Below are positions 37,894 through 47,630 of a stretch of 64,000 nucleotides of DNA, piece by piece. The position numbers and the translations under genes were made by a program. How positions within the stretch are numbered: the first letter of the stretch is position 1; each line of letters starts with the position of its first letter. Source of the stretch: Rhizobium leguminosarum bv. trifolii WSM1325 (GTDB taxonomy: Bacteria; Pseudomonadota; Alphaproteobacteria; Rhizobiales; Rhizobiaceae); the NCBI GenBank assembly GCA_000023185.1, contig CP001623.1, positions 62,001 through 126,000 of the forward strand, given 5' to 3'. The notes below the pieces were generated by a model. The model did not search any database and was not told the origin of the DNA. It worked only from the letters and a program-made list of their open reading frames with translations.

Positions 37894-38361
37894 TCAGAAC
37901 ATCGTATTCTTGTTTGCCGCCTCATTCGGAACGGCCTGGATCACGTCCCAGTGCTCGACGATCTTGCCGTCCTTGACGCGGAAAATATCGACGATCGCCT
38001 GGCCAGGATCGTCTGCGCCGTTGGTCGCGCGCACATGCAACCAGACCAGATCGCCATCGGCGGCGCTGCGGACGATCTCGGCCCGCGACTGGGCATTGTC
38101 CTTGAAGAAGCCGCTGAAGAAGGAAATCAAAGGCTTCTTTCCGTCGGGAACATGAGGATTGTGCTGCCGGTAGTCGTCGGCGACGACGGCGGCAGCCGCG
38201 ATATCGTGCTTGTTGAAGAACCGGTCGTAGAACTCCACCACCAGCTTCCGGTTGGCTTCCTCGACCTTCAAATCCCGCGAGGCCGATTCAGCAAAAGCGC
38301 CGGCCGGCGCGGCGACGCCTGCCAAAATGACGAGTGCAAAAAGCGATTTCCCGAATGTCAT
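37894..38361 (-). CDS. Exported SnoaL/NTF2-like protein
   Basis: 155 residues. The signal peptide (MTFGKSLFALVILAGVAAP, cleaved after AFA) is followed by a SnoaL-like cone fold: VVEFYDRFFNKHDI, YRQHNPHVPDGK, DLVWLHVRATN, and IVDIFRVKDGKIVEHWDVIQ. Such proteins are ester cyclase-like or of unknown function. Export to the periplasm is predicted. The divergent HxlR regulator may control it. Confidence 0.83.
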   Translation of the reverse strand: MTFGKSLFALVILAGVAAPAGAFAESASRDLKVEEANRKLVVEFYDRFFNKHDIAAAAVVADDYRQHNPHVPDGKKPLISFFSGFFKDNAQSRAEIVRSAADGDLVWLHVRATNGADDPGQAIVDIFRVKDGKIVEHWDVIQAVPNEAANKNTMF

Positions 38362-38479
38362 GCATCAAGCTCCTTGGTATGGTCGCGATCTAGTCTAGAA
38401 AGCAGACTATGAGAGCTGGTTTATGAAACCTCGACATGCCGAGCAAGAAGGCAGATTTTGGTGGCGAGGTCAGCCGACG

Positions 38480-38866
38480 ATGACCGAGGTAAGCATGCTC
38501 AAGGAAACGGACGAGCCGAAACAACAGCCCGTGGCAGGATGCCCGATCAGAGGTGTGCTCGATCGTATCGGCGATCAATGGAGCCTGCTGACCCTCGAGG
38601 CACTGGAAGACGGAAAGAAACGCTTCAACGAGTTGCTGCGCGAAATCGGAGACATCTCGAAGCAGATGCTCTCCAAGACGTTGAGGCATCTGGAGCAGGA
38701 CGGCTTCGTGCGGCGCACCGTCTATCCGCAGGTCCCGCCTCGCGTGGAATATGAGCTGACGGAACTCGGGCAATCCTTCCTCATCCCCATGAAAACCCTG
38801 ATCGGATGGGCCGAGCAGAACCACCCGGCAATCACTAGCGCGCGGCAACGACACGATAACGCCTAA
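38480..38866 (+). CDS. HxlR-family transcriptional regulator
   Basis: About 128 residues with the HxlR winged helix: GCPIRGVLDRIGDQWSLL, RFNELLREIGDISKQML, TLRHLEQDGFVRRTVY, VEYELTELGQSF. The cysteine near the N-terminus (AGCPI) is typical and redox-sensitive in several members. It may control the divergent SnoaL-like gene or the convergent MDR reductase gene. Starts at 38480 and 38495 are both possible; neither has a strong ribosome site. Confidence 0.87.
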   Translation: MTEVSMLKETDEPKQQPVAGCPIRGVLDRIGDQWSLLTLEALEDGKKRFNELLREIGDISKQMLSKTLRHLEQDGFVRRTVYPQVPPRVEYELTELGQSFLIPMKTLIGWAEQNHPAITSARQRHDNA

Positions 38867-38878
38867 TGACCGCGTTCG

Positions 38879-39847
38879 TCAGGCGAGCAGAACCTTGCCG
38901 CCCGTTCGGAAGGGAAGAGCGGACTGCAGGGCTTGCCGGACACTTTCCAAAGGAAACACCTCCCGGATCTCGGTCTCGATGACCTTCGAAACGATGTGCG
39001 CCGCGACCTTGGAATAGGCGTGCTGCACGTCGTCCATAGCTTCGGAATGAACCCATTCCCGGAGGTGAACATAGGAAAAGGAAATATCGGGATGGGTCGC
39101 CCAGAATGAGTTCGGGATGCTCTGCCCAGAGAGCAGACCGTAGTGCAAGAAGCGTCCGCCCGCCCGCAGCGCATCGGCGAGGATTGTGGCGCGCGCTCCT
39201 CCGACGCAATCGAGCACCGCGTCTAGCCCGTGTCGGCCGGCAAGCCCGGCAACCAGATCGCTTTCCTCTCTATCGATGATGATAGCCTCGACCCGGCCGC
39301 GCAGGCGCTCAAGCGATCCCTCGCTACGGACGATGGCGACCGGCTCCACGCCTGCGGCGTTGGCGAGACCGATCAATATCGCTCCGATCGAAGAGGCGGC
39401 GGCATTGATAGCGATGCGCATGCCCGGCCTCAGCCCGATCTTGGCATGCAGCATCAACCAGGCCGTCATCGGATTGACGTAGCTCGTCGCAGCTTCGAAG
39501 TCGGTGAGCTCGTCAGGAACACGCAGGCACCAGCCGGGATCGGTATCCTTGAATTCCTGCCAGCCGCCGGCGCTACGCACCGGCAGCACGCGTGTTCCCG
39601 GCGAAAGCCCATGAACCTCTTCACCGCATTGTTCGACCACGCCGAACGCTTCGAAGCCGGGAACGAAAGGCAATGTCGTGCGTCCGCTATAGGCTCCCGA
39701 GATGGTGATGATATCGGACGGATTGATCGCCCGCGCCAGCAGGCGCACCCTCACCTGGTCGCGCGCCAGCGGCGGCAGCGCAGCCTGCTCGAGCTCGACG
39801 ACATCCTGAGCCGGGCCGAATTTTCGCACGACCGCCTGATATTGCAT
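38879..39847 (-). CDS. MDR-family zinc-independent alcohol dehydrogenase / enoyl reductase-like
   Basis: 322 residues of the medium-chain dehydrogenase fold: the N-terminal catalytic domain has ARAINPSDIITISGAY and PFVPGFEAFGVVE, and the cofactor domain INAAASSIGAILIGLA and LDAVLDCVGG. The zinc-ligand cysteines are absent, as in quinone reductases and mitochondrial-type 2-enoyl-thioester reductases (MECR/ETR1-like), to which INPSDI and the start resemble most. It is divergent from the thioesterase/ligase/thiolase operon, so reduction of an enoyl thioester is possible. Start at 39847 follows GGGGG. Confidence 0.85.
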   Translation of the reverse strand: MQYQAVVRKFGPAQDVVELEQAALPPLARDQVRVRLLARAINPSDIITISGAYSGRTTLPFVPGFEAFGVVEQCGEEVHGLSPGTRVLPVRSAGGWQEFKDTDPGWCLRVPDELTDFEAATSYVNPMTAWLMLHAKIGLRPGMRIAINAAASSIGAILIGLANAAGVEPVAIVRSEGSLERLRGRVEAIIIDREESDLVAGLAGRHGLDAVLDCVGGARATILADALRAGGRFLHYGLLSGQSIPNSFWATHPDISFSYVHLREWVHSEAMDDVQHAYSKVAAHIVSKVIETEIREVFPLESVRQALQSALPFRTGGKVLLA

Positions 39848-39899
39848 TGCATCCCCCACACACTGCGGTTAGATCACCCCGTCGAATTTCGGTGATCGA

Positions 39900-40316
39900 A
39901 TGAGCGTTGACGACAGGCCTTTAGCATCGTTCCGGGTCTCGATGCGAGACATCGACATCTATGGTCACGTCCACAACTCCCGTTATCTCGATTATTGCGA
40001 GGATGCGGTCGTCGAGTTTCTGCGGCAACGGCAAATTCTCAGCCATTTCCGTCACACCTCCTCCGGCGTTGCCTATCACGTGAAGAAGGCGGAGATCACC
40101 TTTCACAGCCCGATCGACCTTGACGATGTCGTGGAAGTGAAGGTGGACGTGGAGAAAATCGGGCGCACGAGCCTGTCCTTTGCCATAGAACTCTTTCGCC
40201 AGCGCGATGGCGCTCATTGCGCCTCGGCACACTTCGTCTGGGTCTGCGTCGGCCTCTCCGACAGCCGCCCGACGCCAATTCCCGATGCGACCAGAGCCGC
40301 TCTGTCTCCCGGCTGA
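39900..40316 (+). CDS. Acyl-CoA thioesterase, 4HBT hotdog fold
   Basis: 138 residues. The hotdog active-site stretch is RDIDIYGHVHNSRYLDYCED, with the conserved Asp, and the central strand EITFHSPIDLDDVVEV follows. It should hydrolyse an acyl-thioester to the free acid. It is first in a run with an acyl-CoA ligase and a thiolase, and divergent (52 bases) from the MDR reductase. Small cytoplasmic enzyme; the chain length is unknown. Confidence 0.85.
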   Translation: MSVDDRPLASFRVSMRDIDIYGHVHNSRYLDYCEDAVVEFLRQRQILSHFRHTSSGVAYHVKKAEITFHSPIDLDDVVEVKVDVEKIGRTSLSFAIELFRQRDGAHCASAHFVWVCVGLSDSRPTPIPDATRAALSPG

Positions 40317-40345
40317 TTGCCGATCATTCAAACCAGCGGGTGTCC

Positions 40346-41875
40346 ATGCCGATCCATGCGCAGCTTCTTCGACATGCAACGGAAACACCGGACAAGCCGG
40401 CGCTGGTGATCGATGGGCACTCGCTCGGCTATGGCGAACTCTATGTGCGCGCCAAGGCAATTTATCGGTTTCTCCAAGATCTCCCTCGCTCGAACCGCCG
40501 CACGCTCGATCTGCCTGGTGTGGAGAAGCTTGCCGCTCTCAGCCTTGGCAACCATATCGGCTTTGCCGAGTATTTTGCGGCGGCCACCGCTTTCCCGAAT
40601 GCCTGCGCGGTCATCGACCCGATAGTGCCGGCGGAAAGGATCGAACGCATCATCGAGCGCTTGGCGCCTGACGTTCTGATCGTCGACGACGATGCCGGGC
40701 CGAGTGCTGAAATTGCCCGGAGACTCGGCATTCCTGTGGTGGCTGCCGGAGCGGAGGCTTTCGAGCTCGCCGCGGCGGAAGGTGAAGCCGAGCTGCCGGC
40801 CGATACCGACAAGATCTTTCTGATCGGCTTCACCTCAGGGACCACCGCTGAGCCGAAGGCCTATTATCGCTCGCGCGAGCAGTGGCGCCGGAGCCTCGAT
40901 CGGGGACGCGTCGTTTTCGAGCTCGAAGATGCGCCGTCGACAATGTGCCCGGGAGCCTTGGCTCATGGCCTGGCGCTTTATGCACTGGTCGAAGCTCTTG
41001 ATGCCGGGGCAACCTTTCATACGGCTCGGAAATGGGAGCCTGAGGCGGTCGCACGCACACTCTGCTCCTGGCAAGTCGAACGGCTAATCGCTGTACCCAC
41101 CCATATAGCCGGCATCGCAAGGGCGTGGGCAGGCGAACCCGCTCTGACCTCCCTGCGCGACGTCCTCACCGCCGGCGCAAAGCTTGACAGGAACGGGGTC
41201 GAATCCATGCGTCGCCTGTTTCCGAAGGCGCGTATCCGGGAATATTACGGGGCGTCCGAGATTGGATTCATGACCGTCTCGACCCTTGTCGGGAGCGAGA
41301 TCGATTTTCCGATCGAGCGGGTGGGGCAAGCCTATCCCGGCGTGGGAATTTCCATTCGCGACCCCGATGAAAACGACGTCGGGACCGATGTGGCGGGAAC
41401 CATCTTTGTCGACAGCGACCTGATCGCGGATGGATATCTTTGGGGCGACGACGGTCAGGCTTTCCGGGTCACAGAAGCCGGAGCGACGGTCGGAGATCTC
41501 GGCGAACTCGATGCCAATGGCATGCTGCGGGTGATCGGCAGGGCCGGCGGCATGATGATATCAGGCGGCAACAACGTTTATCCCGCCGAAGTCGAGAGCG
41601 CGCTCAAAGCCTGCCCCGGGGTAGAGGATGCCGTTGTCTTCGGGCTGCCGGACGCCTATTTCGGCCAGCGGATCGTCGCCGTCGTCTCGGGAGAGACGAT
41701 AGACCCGAAAATCCTGGCCGATCATTGCGCGCAGATACTCGGGAAGTACAAGATCCCCAAGCAATTCTACCATATAAGGTCCTGGCCGATGACGAGCAGC
41801 GGGAAGATCTCGAGGGGGCAAGTGGAGCGGGCCGTGGTTTCTGGAGACAATCTTGTCCTACGCCTTTCAGCCTGA
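40346..41875 (+). CDS. AMP-dependent acyl-CoA ligase
   Basis: About 509 residues of the ANL superfamily. Motifs: LIGFTSGTTAEPKAYYRS (P-loop), YYGASEIGFMT, DLGELDANGMLRVIGR (adenylate aspartate and arginine), and the C-terminal lysine motif SSGKISR. It activates a carboxylic acid as AMP ester and transfers it to CoA (or another thiol). The ATG at 40346 is taken because upstream in-frame starts would overlap the thioesterase. It overlaps the thiolase start by 23 bases. The substrate is unknown. Confidence 0.88.
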   Translation: MPIHAQLLRHATETPDKPALVIDGHSLGYGELYVRAKAIYRFLQDLPRSNRRTLDLPGVEKLAALSLGNHIGFAEYFAAATAFPNACAVIDPIVPAERIERIIERLAPDVLIVDDDAGPSAEIARRLGIPVVAAGAEAFELAAAEGEAELPADTDKIFLIGFTSGTTAEPKAYYRSREQWRRSLDRGRVVFELEDAPSTMCPGALAHGLALYALVEALDAGATFHTARKWEPEAVARTLCSWQVERLIAVPTHIAGIARAWAGEPALTSLRDVLTAGAKLDRNGVESMRRLFPKARIREYYGASEIGFMTVSTLVGSEIDFPIERVGQAYPGVGISIRDPDENDVGTDVAGTIFVDSDLIADGYLWGDDGQAFRVTEAGATVGDLGELDANGMLRVIGRAGGMMISGGNNVYPAEVESALKACPGVEDAVVFGLPDAYFGQRIVAVVSGETIDPKILADHCAQILGKYKIPKQFYHIRSWPMTSSGKISRGQVERAVVSGDNLVLRLSA

Positions 41876-43058
41876 CGAGGATTGGCAGCCAGTCGTGGTT
41901 GCCGCCTACCGGTCGCCGATCGGTAGGGCTTTCGGATCGCTTGCGACTGTCGCGGCGGAAGACTTGCTTGCGCCGATCATGCATCGGATCCTTTTGGAAA
42001 CGGGAATTGCACCCGACACGATAGACGACGTTCTGGTGGGCAATGCCGCCGGCGGCGGTGGAAACATCGCGCGGCTGGCAGCGCTCACAGCAGGTCTGCC
42101 CATGTCGGTTCCGGGTGTTGCGATCGACCGGCAATGCGGCTCGGGCCTGGAAGCGATCATCATGGCGGCCCGCTTGATCCAGGCGAAAGCCGGCGCGTGT
42201 TTTCTCGCTGGCGGCGTCGAGAGCGTCAGCACCGCGCCATGGCGCGTCGAAAGACCAAAGGCGAACGGGATGCCGCCGCGATTTTACGGGCGCGCCCGGT
42301 TTTCGCCTGAAACGATCGGCGATCCGGAAATGGGAATTGCCGCCGAGAACGTCGCGCGTCAGTTCGGCATATCGCGCCAGAGACAGGATGAATTTGCCCT
42401 GCGCAGCCATAGGCTCGCCGTAGCGGCGGCCGAGGCAGGCATCTTTCGCCCCGAGATCGTCGAGATTTCCACCGGCCACGGGCCGATCGAACGGGACGAA
42501 TGCCCACGCGCCTCCACCTCTCTTGAGGCGCTCGCAAACCTCCGGCCGGTCTTCCTGGCCGATGGATCGGTCACAGCAGGCAATGCCTGCCCGCTGAACG
42601 ACGGCGCCTGCCTGGTGCTGGTCATGAGCCGCGGGATGGCAAGGAGTATGGGCGTCGAAAAGGGCCTCGCCTTCATCGACAGCGCTGCTGCCGGTGTGGA
42701 TCCGAATCTGCTCGGCATCGGGCCGGTCGCTTCGACCAGGAAGCTATTGAAGCGTCAGCCCGAGCTCTCACTCTTAGACATCGATGCCATCGAATTCAAC
42801 GAGGCTTTCGCGGCCCAGGTTCTGGCATCGCTGGACCAGCTCGCTATCCCTGCCGACGCGATCAACAAGGACGGCGGAGCCATTGCGCTCGGCCATCCGT
42901 TCGGGGCGTCCGGCGCAATCCTCGTTACCAGGCTGTACAGCCAGCTGATCCGCAACACCGGGGAAGTCGGGGCGCCCGGCGCAACTGCCTTGGCCATGAT
43001 CGGAATCGGCGGAGGCATCGGGCTGACCGCCATGTTCGAGGCTACTCAGCTTTCCTGA
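41853..43058 (+). CDS. Thiolase-family protein lacking the second catalytic cysteine
   Basis: 401 residues. The acyl-accepting cysteine is in IDRQCGSGLEAI, the NEAF motif in FNEAFAAQVL, and the active-site histidine in GGAIALGHPFGASG. The C-terminal motif that normally reads C-I-G-G-G reads G-I-G-G-G here (in AMIGIGGGIGLT), so the cysteine acting as general base is replaced by glycine. It may be a hydrolase-like or synthase-like variant. The start is TTG at 41853 with GGAG 6 bases upstream. It is coupled to the acyl-CoA ligase by overlap. Confidence 0.85.
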   Translation: MSYAFQPDEDWQPVVVAAYRSPIGRAFGSLATVAAEDLLAPIMHRILLETGIAPDTIDDVLVGNAAGGGGNIARLAALTAGLPMSVPGVAIDRQCGSGLEAIIMAARLIQAKAGACFLAGGVESVSTAPWRVERPKANGMPPRFYGRARFSPETIGDPEMGIAAENVARQFGISRQRQDEFALRSHRLAVAAAEAGIFRPEIVEISTGHGPIERDECPRASTSLEALANLRPVFLADGSVTAGNACPLNDGACLVLVMSRGMARSMGVEKGLAFIDSAAAGVDPNLLGIGPVASTRKLLKRQPELSLLDIDAIEFNEAFAAQVLASLDQLAIPADAINKDGGAIALGHPFGASGAILVTRLYSQLIRNTGEVGAPGATALAMIGIGGGIGLTAMFEATQLS

Positions 43059-43078
43059 CCCGGCGAAGGCGCAGACCG

Positions 43079-43537
43079 TCAGGCGGCGACGCGTTTGTGA
43101 TCTGCCGGATGCTGAAGCCGAAATCCGATCGCCAGCCTGTTCCAGGCGTTGATCATCGCAACACCGATCGAAAGGGCCACGAACTCGTCATCCGAGAAGT
43201 TGGCGTGCGCCTCTTCATAAACATCATCCGGCGCATGGCTTTTCGCGATCTGAGTGAGAGCCTCAGCCCAGGCAAGCGCGGCCCGCTCCCGAGTGGTGAA
43301 GAGCTGCGACTCCGGCCACGCGTTCAAAAGCAGCAGCCGATCATCCGTTTCCCCGAGCTTCAGCGCGTCGTGGCGGTGCATGTGCAGGCAGTGAGCGCAT
43401 CCATTCATCTGGGAAACGCGGACTTTGACGAGTTCGAGCAATTTCGGATCGAAGCTTTTGGCAATCCAGCCTTCAACGGCCACGAGGCCGTCGATGCCGC
43501 TGCTTCTATGGGCCATGAAGTTCAAACGCTTGATCAT
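43079..43537 (-). CDS. Carboxymuconolactone decarboxylase / AhpD-like protein
   Basis: 152 residues with the AhpD-core: LELVKVRVSQMNGCAHCLHMH, holding the CxxC pair and nearby histidine, and ERAALAWAEALT. Such proteins are peroxidase-reducing or alkylhydroperoxidase-like in function. Start 43537 has GGAGAT 7 bases upstream, better than the ATG at 43549. It ends close to the convergent thiolase stop. Confidence 0.88.
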   Translation of the reverse strand: MIKRLNFMAHRSSGIDGLVAVEGWIAKSFDPKLLELVKVRVSQMNGCAHCLHMHRHDALKLGETDDRLLLLNAWPESQLFTTRERAALAWAEALTQIAKSHAPDDVYEEAHANFSDDEFVALSIGVAMINAWNRLAIGFRLQHPADHKRVAA

Positions 43538-43549
43538 TCTTATCTCCAT

Positions 43550-43921
43550 TGTGAGAGGATTGATGACGCAAGCCTCGGCTTGCAGGCCAGTGAATACGCC
43601 TTGCTTTCCGGGTCGGCCATCTGCCCCAAGGGTAGGTCAGGCCGATGCCTGTCGACGTGATGTTCCTCCATTTTGGCCGGATTCCTCGACCGCAGAGCCA
43701 GCTTCTCTACTGCCTTCGCATAGGGTGACAGCGACTGAGGAAGAATAGTTTGGGGCCGCGATCCGGCGCATTCTCCTGCCCATCGGTTTCAACCGGCCGC
43801 ACCGGCGACGGTCCCGATGAAGTCGCTTCGCTCATCGAGGGCGCGGGGGCATGCCGAGCAGTTGCCTGCTCACCTTCAGGTCACCAGAGGACATTTCTCG
43901 TAAAGGACAAGGAGACTACCC
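43550..43921. other. Gap with no gene seen
   Basis: 372 bases between the AhpD-like gene and the NmrA-like gene. No frame has a ribosome site or recognisable family. The last 20 bases hold AAGGAGA, the ribosome site of the next gene. Confidence 0.6.
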
Positions 43922-44686
43922 ATGAAAATCGTCGTTATCGGCGGCACTGGCCTCATCGGCTCAAAGACCGTGGAAAGATTGCGCAACAAGGGGCACGAGT
44001 TGTTGGCGGCTTCGCCGAACTCGGGTGTGGACACGATCACCGGCAAAGGCGTGGCGGAAGCACTCGCCGGGGCGCAGGTGGTGCTCGATCTCGCAAACTC
44101 GCCCTCGTTCGAGGACAAGGCCGTCCTGGAATTCTTCAAGACGTCGGGCCGCAATCTGCTCAAGGCAGGGGCCGCCGCCGGCGTGAAGCATCATATCGCG
44201 TTGTCGATTGCCGGCATGGAGCGGCTGCAGGGCAGCGGCTACATGCGCGCCAAGATGGCCCAGGAAGAGCTGATCAAGAGCTCCGGCATACCCTATACCA
44301 TCGTGCACTCCACCCAGTTCCATGAATTCATGGCTGGCATCGCCCAGTCGGGTACCGTCGGCCAGACCGTGCATCTGTCGCCTGCCTATGTGCAGCCGAT
44401 CGCCTCGGACGACGTCGCCGACTTCATGGCCGAGGTGGCGCTCGGCACGCCTGTGAACGGTACGATCGAGATCGGCGGGCCGGAGAAAGTCCGACTCACC
44501 GAAATCGTCACGCGTCTCTTCAAGGCGACGAACGATCCGCGGCAAGTGGTGGCGGATCCGCACGCCCGCTACTTCGGCGTGGAACTCGAGGATAATTCGC
44601 TCGTGACCGGGGCCAAGGCGCGGCTTGGCCAGATTCATTTCGACGATTGGCTGAGCCGGCAGCCGCCCCAGAAAAAGAGCGCCTGA
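43922..44686 (+). CDS. NmrA-like NAD(P)-binding protein
   Basis: 254 residues. The Rossmann start MKIVVIGGTGLIGSKTVERL is followed by DLANSPSFED, HIALSIAGMERL, YMRAKMAQEELI (where atypical SDR members have Y-x-x-x-K) and PYTIVHSTQFHEF. It belongs to the NmrA/atypical SDR group and may be a redox-sensing or reducing enzyme. AAGGAGA lies 7 bases upstream. The cupin gene follows in the same direction. Confidence 0.88.
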   Translation: MKIVVIGGTGLIGSKTVERLRNKGHELLAASPNSGVDTITGKGVAEALAGAQVVLDLANSPSFEDKAVLEFFKTSGRNLLKAGAAAGVKHHIALSIAGMERLQGSGYMRAKMAQEELIKSSGIPYTIVHSTQFHEFMAGIAQSGTVGQTVHLSPAYVQPIASDDVADFMAEVALGTPVNGTIEIGGPEKVRLTEIVTRLFKATNDPRQVVADPHARYFGVELEDNSLVTGAKARLGQIHFDDWLSRQPPQKKSA

Positions 44687-44729
44687 TACCGGGCGCCCGA
44701 CCCATTCCCATCAACGCAGGAGACCCGAC

Positions 44730-45143
44730 ATGCTCAGAAAAATGATCTCGGCGGCGGCGCTCGCCATTGTCCTTGCCGCCGGCACTCAGGCTCACGCCGC
44801 AGGCGGCGACGCGAAGGTAAGCGTCGTTTTCGACCAGAAGCTTCCGAATGTTCCCGGCAAGAGCATGCGGGGGGTGCTCGTCGAATATGCGCCGGGCGGT
44901 TCCTCGCCCGGCCATACGCACCCGGCATCGGCCTTCATCTATGCCACCGTTCTCGAAGGTGCGATCACCAGCAAGGTGAATGACGGGCCAGAGAAGGTTT
45001 ACAAGGCCGGCGAAAGTTTTCCCGAATTTCCCGGCGATCATCACAGCGTCAGCAAAAACGCCAGCAAGACAAAGCCGGCGCGCCTGCTTGCGGTGTTCGT
45101 GCTGGATACCGACGAGACGGAACTGACGATCGACGACAAGTGA
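44730..45143 (+). CDS. Exported cupin-domain protein
   Basis: 137 residues. The signal peptide (MLRKMISAAALAIVLAAGTQ, cleaved after HAA or AHA) is followed by a single cupin: GGSSPGHTHPASAFIYATVLEG (first motif with His and Glu-like positions) and KAGESFPEFPGDHHSVSKN (second motif). A metal-binding beta-barrel in the periplasm; the function is unknown. It is probably co-transcribed with the NmrA-like gene and ends at a perfect hairpin. Confidence 0.86.
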   Translation: MLRKMISAAALAIVLAAGTQAHAAGGDAKVSVVFDQKLPNVPGKSMRGVLVEYAPGGSSPGHTHPASAFIYATVLEGAITSKVNDGPEKVYKAGESFPEFPGDHHSVSKNASKTKPARLLAVFVLDTDETELTIDDK

Positions 45144-45153
45144 CCCCATGCCC

Positions 45154-45176
45154 GATGCCCGGCGTCGCCGGGCATC
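45154..45176. terminator. Terminator hairpin between convergent cupin and PLP-enzyme genes
   Basis: GATGCCCGGC and GCCGGGCATC pair perfectly over 10 bp around a 3-base loop. Short T-rich flanking (GATTTCCCC) on the plus side. Its place between two convergent genes fits a bidirectional terminator. Confidence 0.7.
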
Positions 45177-45193
45177 GATTTCCCCGGCGTGTC

Positions 45194-46477
45194 TCAGGCC
45201 GCCTGCAGCGCTAGTTCCAGGTCGGCGATCAGATCGTCCGGATGCTCGATACCGATCGAAAGGCGGATCGTCGATTCCAGAACGCCGATGCGCTGGCGGA
45301 CATCCGCGGGCACGCCGGAATGCGTCATGGCAGCCGGATGGCTCGCAAGCGATTCCGTGCCGCCGAGGCTGACCGCGAGCTTGAAGATCTGCAGCGCATT
45401 CAGGAATTTGAACGAGGCGGGCTGACCGCCGCGGATATCGAAAGAGAAGGTGGAACCCGCGCCGGTGCATTGCGCGATGAAGGTCCGGCCGGCCGGCGAG
45501 TCCGGATCGTGGTAAGGCAGGTAGTGAACCTTCTCGACCTTCGGGTGATCGCGCAGATAATCGGCCACGGTACGCGCGTTGCTGTTTGCCCGCTCCATGC
45601 GCAGCTGCAGCGTTTCCAGCGAACGACCGAGCATCCAGCAGGAATGCGGATCGAGCTGCGTGCCGATCGCGCCGCGAAGGGCCTTGATCTGCTTGATCAC
45701 CGCCTTGCGACCAAGAACGGCGCCGGCGATCAGATCGGAATGACCACCGACATATTTCGTCAGCGAATAGAGCGAGATATCGGCGCCGTGCTCGATCGGC
45801 CGCTGGAAGACCGGTCCGAGCAGGGTGTTGTCGCAGACGATGATCGGCATATGGCCCTGTCTTGCACCGATCATGTCGGCAACGCGTCGGATCATCGCGA
45901 CATCGACCAGGCCGTTGGTCGGATTGGCAGGCGTCTCGATCAGGATGACGGAGACGCGGCCCTTGGCCATCGCCTCCGCCGCCGCCTTCTGCACCGATCC
46001 CTCGCTGACGCCGTCGGCGAACCCGACGGCGGCGGCGCCGAGGTTCAGAAAAGTCTTCGCCAGTAAAGTTTCCGTTCCCCCGTAGAGCGGCTGCGAATGC
46101 AGGATCGCATCCCCCGGCCGGACGAAGGCGAGCAGAGTGGTGGCGATCGCCGCCATGCCGGATGAAAACAGCACGCCGCTTTCCGTTCGTTCGTAGACGG
46201 CGAGCCTGTCTTCGACGATCTCGCTGTTTGGATGGTTGAAGCGCGAGTAGACGAGGCCCGCCCCCTTCCCCTCTGGCGGCTCGCGGCGGCCCGACACGTA
46301 ATCGAAGAAGTCGCGGCCATCCTCGGCCGTCTTGAACACGAAGGTGGATGTGAGGAACACCGGCGGCTTTACCGCCCCTTCCGAGAGTTCCGGATCGTAG
46401 CCGTAGTTCAGCATCTGTGTTTCGGGATGCAGGGCATGATTGCCGATATGGGTTTTGGAAGGATGCGGCGCGGTCAT
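45194..46477 (-). CDS. PLP-dependent cystathionine gamma-synthase/lyase-family enzyme
   Basis: About 427 residues. The PLP lysine is in [13 protein letters not shown], and further family motifs are [49 protein letters not shown] and [18 protein letters not shown]. It belongs to the Cys/Met metabolism class and would act on sulfur amino acids (gamma-synthase or gamma-lyase). The N-terminus is longer than usual for MetB by some 20 residues before the first conserved region. AGGAG is 6 bases before the ATG at 46477; ATG 46480 is adjacent. Confidence 0.9.
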   Translation of the reverse strand: MTAPHPSKTHIGNHALHPETQMLNYGYDPELSEGAVKPPVFLTSTFVFKTAEDGRDFFDYVSGRREPPEGKGAGLVYSRFNHPNSEIVEDRLAVYERTESGVLFSSGMAAIATTLLAFVRPGDAILHSQPLYGGTETLLAKTFLNLGAAAVGFADGVSEGSVQKAAAEAMAKGRVSVILIETPANPTNGLVDVAMIRRVADMIGARQGHMPIIVCDNTLLGPVFQRPIEHGADISLYSLTKYVGGHSDLIAGAVLGRKAVIKQIKALRGAIGTQLDPHSCWMLGRSLETLQLRMERANSNARTVADYLRDHPKVEKVHYLPYHDPDSPAGRTFIAQCTGAGSTFSFDIRGGQPASFKFLNALQIFKLAVSLGGTESLASHPAAMTHSGVPADVRQRIGVLESTIRLSIGIEHPDDLIADLELALQAA

Positions 46478-46550
46478 CATCGTCTCCTGTGTCGGGACTG
46501 CAGAAATGTCAGAATACATCAAAACCATACGAGAGGAGCAATCATCGCGG

Positions 46551-47630
46551 TCAACTCCTGGTCTCGCCGAGAGTATCAGCGACATAGGCGCCGCGTGCTC
46601 CCATCGGCAGCGGCGCTCCCGTCGTCGTGTCCTTCGCAGTCTGATGCTCCAGTTCGGCGTTCAGTTCTCCTCCAACGATTAGAATGACCACGGAAAGCCA
46701 GATCCAGATGAGAAAGCCGATCAGCGCGCCGAGCGTGCCGTATGTCGCATTGTAGTTGGCGAAATGATCCAGATAGAAGGAAAAGCCGAGGGACATGGCG
46801 GCCCAGGCGATCGTGGTCAGAACCGCGCCCCACGTCATCCAGCGGAGCTTGGCAGGCTCGCGGCTGGGACCGAAGCGGTAGACCGATGTAACGGCCGCCG
46901 CGACGACCAGCAGAAGCAGCGGCCATCGCATGAGAAGGGCCATGTGCTCCTTGAATTGATCGAGCCAGAGATAGGAGAGGATAACAGGCATGACCCCGAC
47001 AAGCACCACCATGACAACCGTCAAAAGCATCGCGCACAAGGTGAAGCAGAGGCCTATCAGGTTCAACCGGATAAGACCCCGCTTCTCCTCTTCCTCATAG
47101 GCGACGTTCATCGCGTCAAAGATCGCCAGCGTGCCGCTATGCGTGCTCCAAAGAGCGATGCCGAGACCGACGAAGAAGGTCACGCCGAGCGTAGCATCAC
47201 GCCGGCCGACGAGCTCTTTGATTTGGTTGGCAATAAGATCGAACGCGCCTGATGGCATGAGGCCGGCCAATTCGCGAAGATGTTCGGATATGGTGGTCGG
47301 ATCTGCAACCAGCCCGTAGAGTGATACCAAAGCCGCCATGGCTGGGAAGAGCGCCAGCAGCAGATAGAAAGTCACGCCCGCGGCAATCAGCGTGACCCGG
47401 TCGGCGAGGACCTCGTGGAAGACGCGCCAGAACACGTCGCGAAGGCCGCTGAAGGGGATAGCCTCGGGCGTGCTGGCGCTACGGCCACGATCGTCACCTG
47501 CGCGGTTGGTATGCTCAGGCGGGGCGACCGCCCTGCGCTCGGGTGCCTGCATCAAGACAAGTGCACCAATCGCTGCGGCCATCAATGCCGCCGCGATGGA
47601 GAATCTCTTGGGGTGAAACACATCAGGCAT
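46551..47630 (-). CDS. YihY/BrkB-family inner-membrane protein
   Basis: About 359 residues. After an N-terminal membrane segment ([18 protein letters not shown]) comes the YihY core: [40 protein letters not shown], and later hydrophobic stretches at about residues 210-340 ending in [20 protein letters not shown]. The C-terminus is a short polar tail. The function is unknown; some relatives were called virulence factor BrkB or putative ribonucleases, without proof. Start at 47630 follows GGAG by 9 bases. Confidence 0.87.
   Translation of the reverse strand: MPDVFHPKRFSIAAALMAAAIGALVLMQAPERRAVAPPEHTNRAGDDRGRSASTPEAIPFSGLRDVFWRVFHEVLADRVTLIAAGVTFYLLLALFPAMAALVSLYGLVADPTTISEHLRELAGLMPSGAFDLIANQIKELVGRRDATLGVTFFVGLGIALWSTHSGTLAIFDAMNVAYEEEEKRGLIRLNLIGLCFTLCAMLLTVVMVVLVGVMPVILSYLWLDQFKEHMALLMRWPLLLLVVAAAVTSVYRFGPSREPAKLRWMTWGAVLTTIAWAAMSLGFSFYLDHFANYNATYGTLGALIGFLIWIWLSVVILIVGGELNAELEHQTAKDTTTGAPLPMGARGAYVADTLGETRS

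Noticed and set aside
43550..43921. A short gene between the AhpD-like and NmrA-like genes
   Set aside because: The frames here overlap into the next gene out of phase and lack a ribosome site or a family signature.
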